Of a stretch of DNA of 6,863 nucleotides, positions 6,789-6,863 are shown one piece after another (within the stretch, counting starts at the first letter, position 1; every line of letters starts with the position of its first letter). A program made the position numbers and the translations under genes. The notes beneath the pieces were generated by a model. That model was not told the origin of the DNA. It did not search any database and saw nothing but the letters and a program-made list of their open reading frames with translations. Source of the DNA: CAZAGD01 sp049699975 (GTDB taxonomy: Bacteria; Desulfobacterota; SM23-61); NCBI GenBank assembly GCA_049699975.1, contig JBNAWB010000195.1:1-6863 (forward strand). The letters are read 5' to 3'.

Positions 6789-6834
6789 TCGCCGGTCAGG
6801 AAATAATTCTGACCGTCGATCAGTTTTAATTTTT
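6789..6834 (+). terminator. Candidate terminator after the hybrid kinase
   Basis: Positions 6789-6799 pair with 6809-6819 over 11 positions with one mismatch (core CGGTCAG/CTGACCG) around a 9-nt loop. A T-rich stretch TTTTAATTTTT (6824-6834) begins 4 nt after the stem. This is the only terminator-like structure after the kinase gene. The 3' arm and the T-stretch lie inside the right terminal repeat, while the 5' arm lies outside it. The gap before the T-run and the interrupting AA make it weaker than a textbook terminator. Confidence 0.4.
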
Positions 6835-6861
6835 CTCACCAGCAGGAGACAGGCAGGAGGG
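6809..6861 (-). repeat. Terminal inverted repeat, right copy
   Basis: Reverse complement of 1-53 with 52 of 53 bases identical. Two further G residues (6862-6863) extend beyond the match at the window edge. Reading outward, the repeat gives CTGACCGTCGATCAG, then a T-rich stretch, then a G-rich end. Unlike the left copy, this one is preceded by an additional inverted CGGTCAG arm (6793-6799), so the sequence just inside the two repeats differs. The repeat is certain; whether it belongs to a mobile element is not. Confidence 0.9.
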
Positions 6862-6863
6862 GG

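Noticed and set aside
1..6863. CRISPR array, tRNA, rRNA, diversity-generating or transposase-encoding element
   Set aside because: No spaced direct repeats, cloverleaf, rRNA segment, reverse transcriptase or transposase sequence was seen on either strand.

Overview
The window carries four protein-coding genes, all on the + strand and all bacterial in style: Shine-Dalgarno sites, intrinsic terminators and ATG/GTG starts. Base composition is moderately AT-rich and looks uniform across the genes. No rRNA, tRNA, transposase, integrase or other taxonomic marker is present, so I cannot name the organism. Large PAS/GAF sensors and an RRM-type RNA-binding protein occur together in many environmental bacterial lineages. 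The window looks like a complete metagenomic contig rather than a slice, because near-identical inverted repeats sit at its two extremes.

Layout. Positions 1-53 are the left copy of a terminal inverted repeat. A strong sigma-70-like promoter (66-94) follows, then a leader of about 100 nt with a terminator-like hairpin (128-169) and a possible competing stem. Next come a glycine/arginine-tailed RRM protein (206-535) and a 57-residue SEC-C zinc-motif protein (569-742). These two form a small operon closed by an intrinsic terminator (790-825). The second half holds two large signal-transduction genes. The first (920-3283) encodes PAS-PAS-PAS-GAF-PAS followed by a four-cysteine C-terminal module and has no kinase domain. 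The second (3424-6657) encodes a membrane-anchored hybrid histidine kinase, 2 TM-PAS-GAF-GAF-PAS-HisKA-HATPase-REC. A perfect 10-bp inverted repeat lies between them, just ahead of the kinase ribosome-binding site. After the kinase come a pyrimidine-rich tract, a REP-like palindrome, a terminator-like hairpin and the right repeat (6809-6861).

How the genes relate. The RRM/SEC-C pair is probably concerned with RNA handling, and its leader architecture hints at regulation by attenuation. The two sensor proteins share a 184-residue GAF-plus-linker module that aligns without gaps at about 47% identity (counted by eye). They are therefore paralogous in part and may respond to related cues. The kinase could phosphorylate its own REC domain, but no HPt protein or DNA-binding response regulator is present, so the output is unknown. 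I found no convincing new biological system. The items most worth checking are the terminal inverted repeats, the RRM leader, and the kinase-less sensor with its cysteine module.
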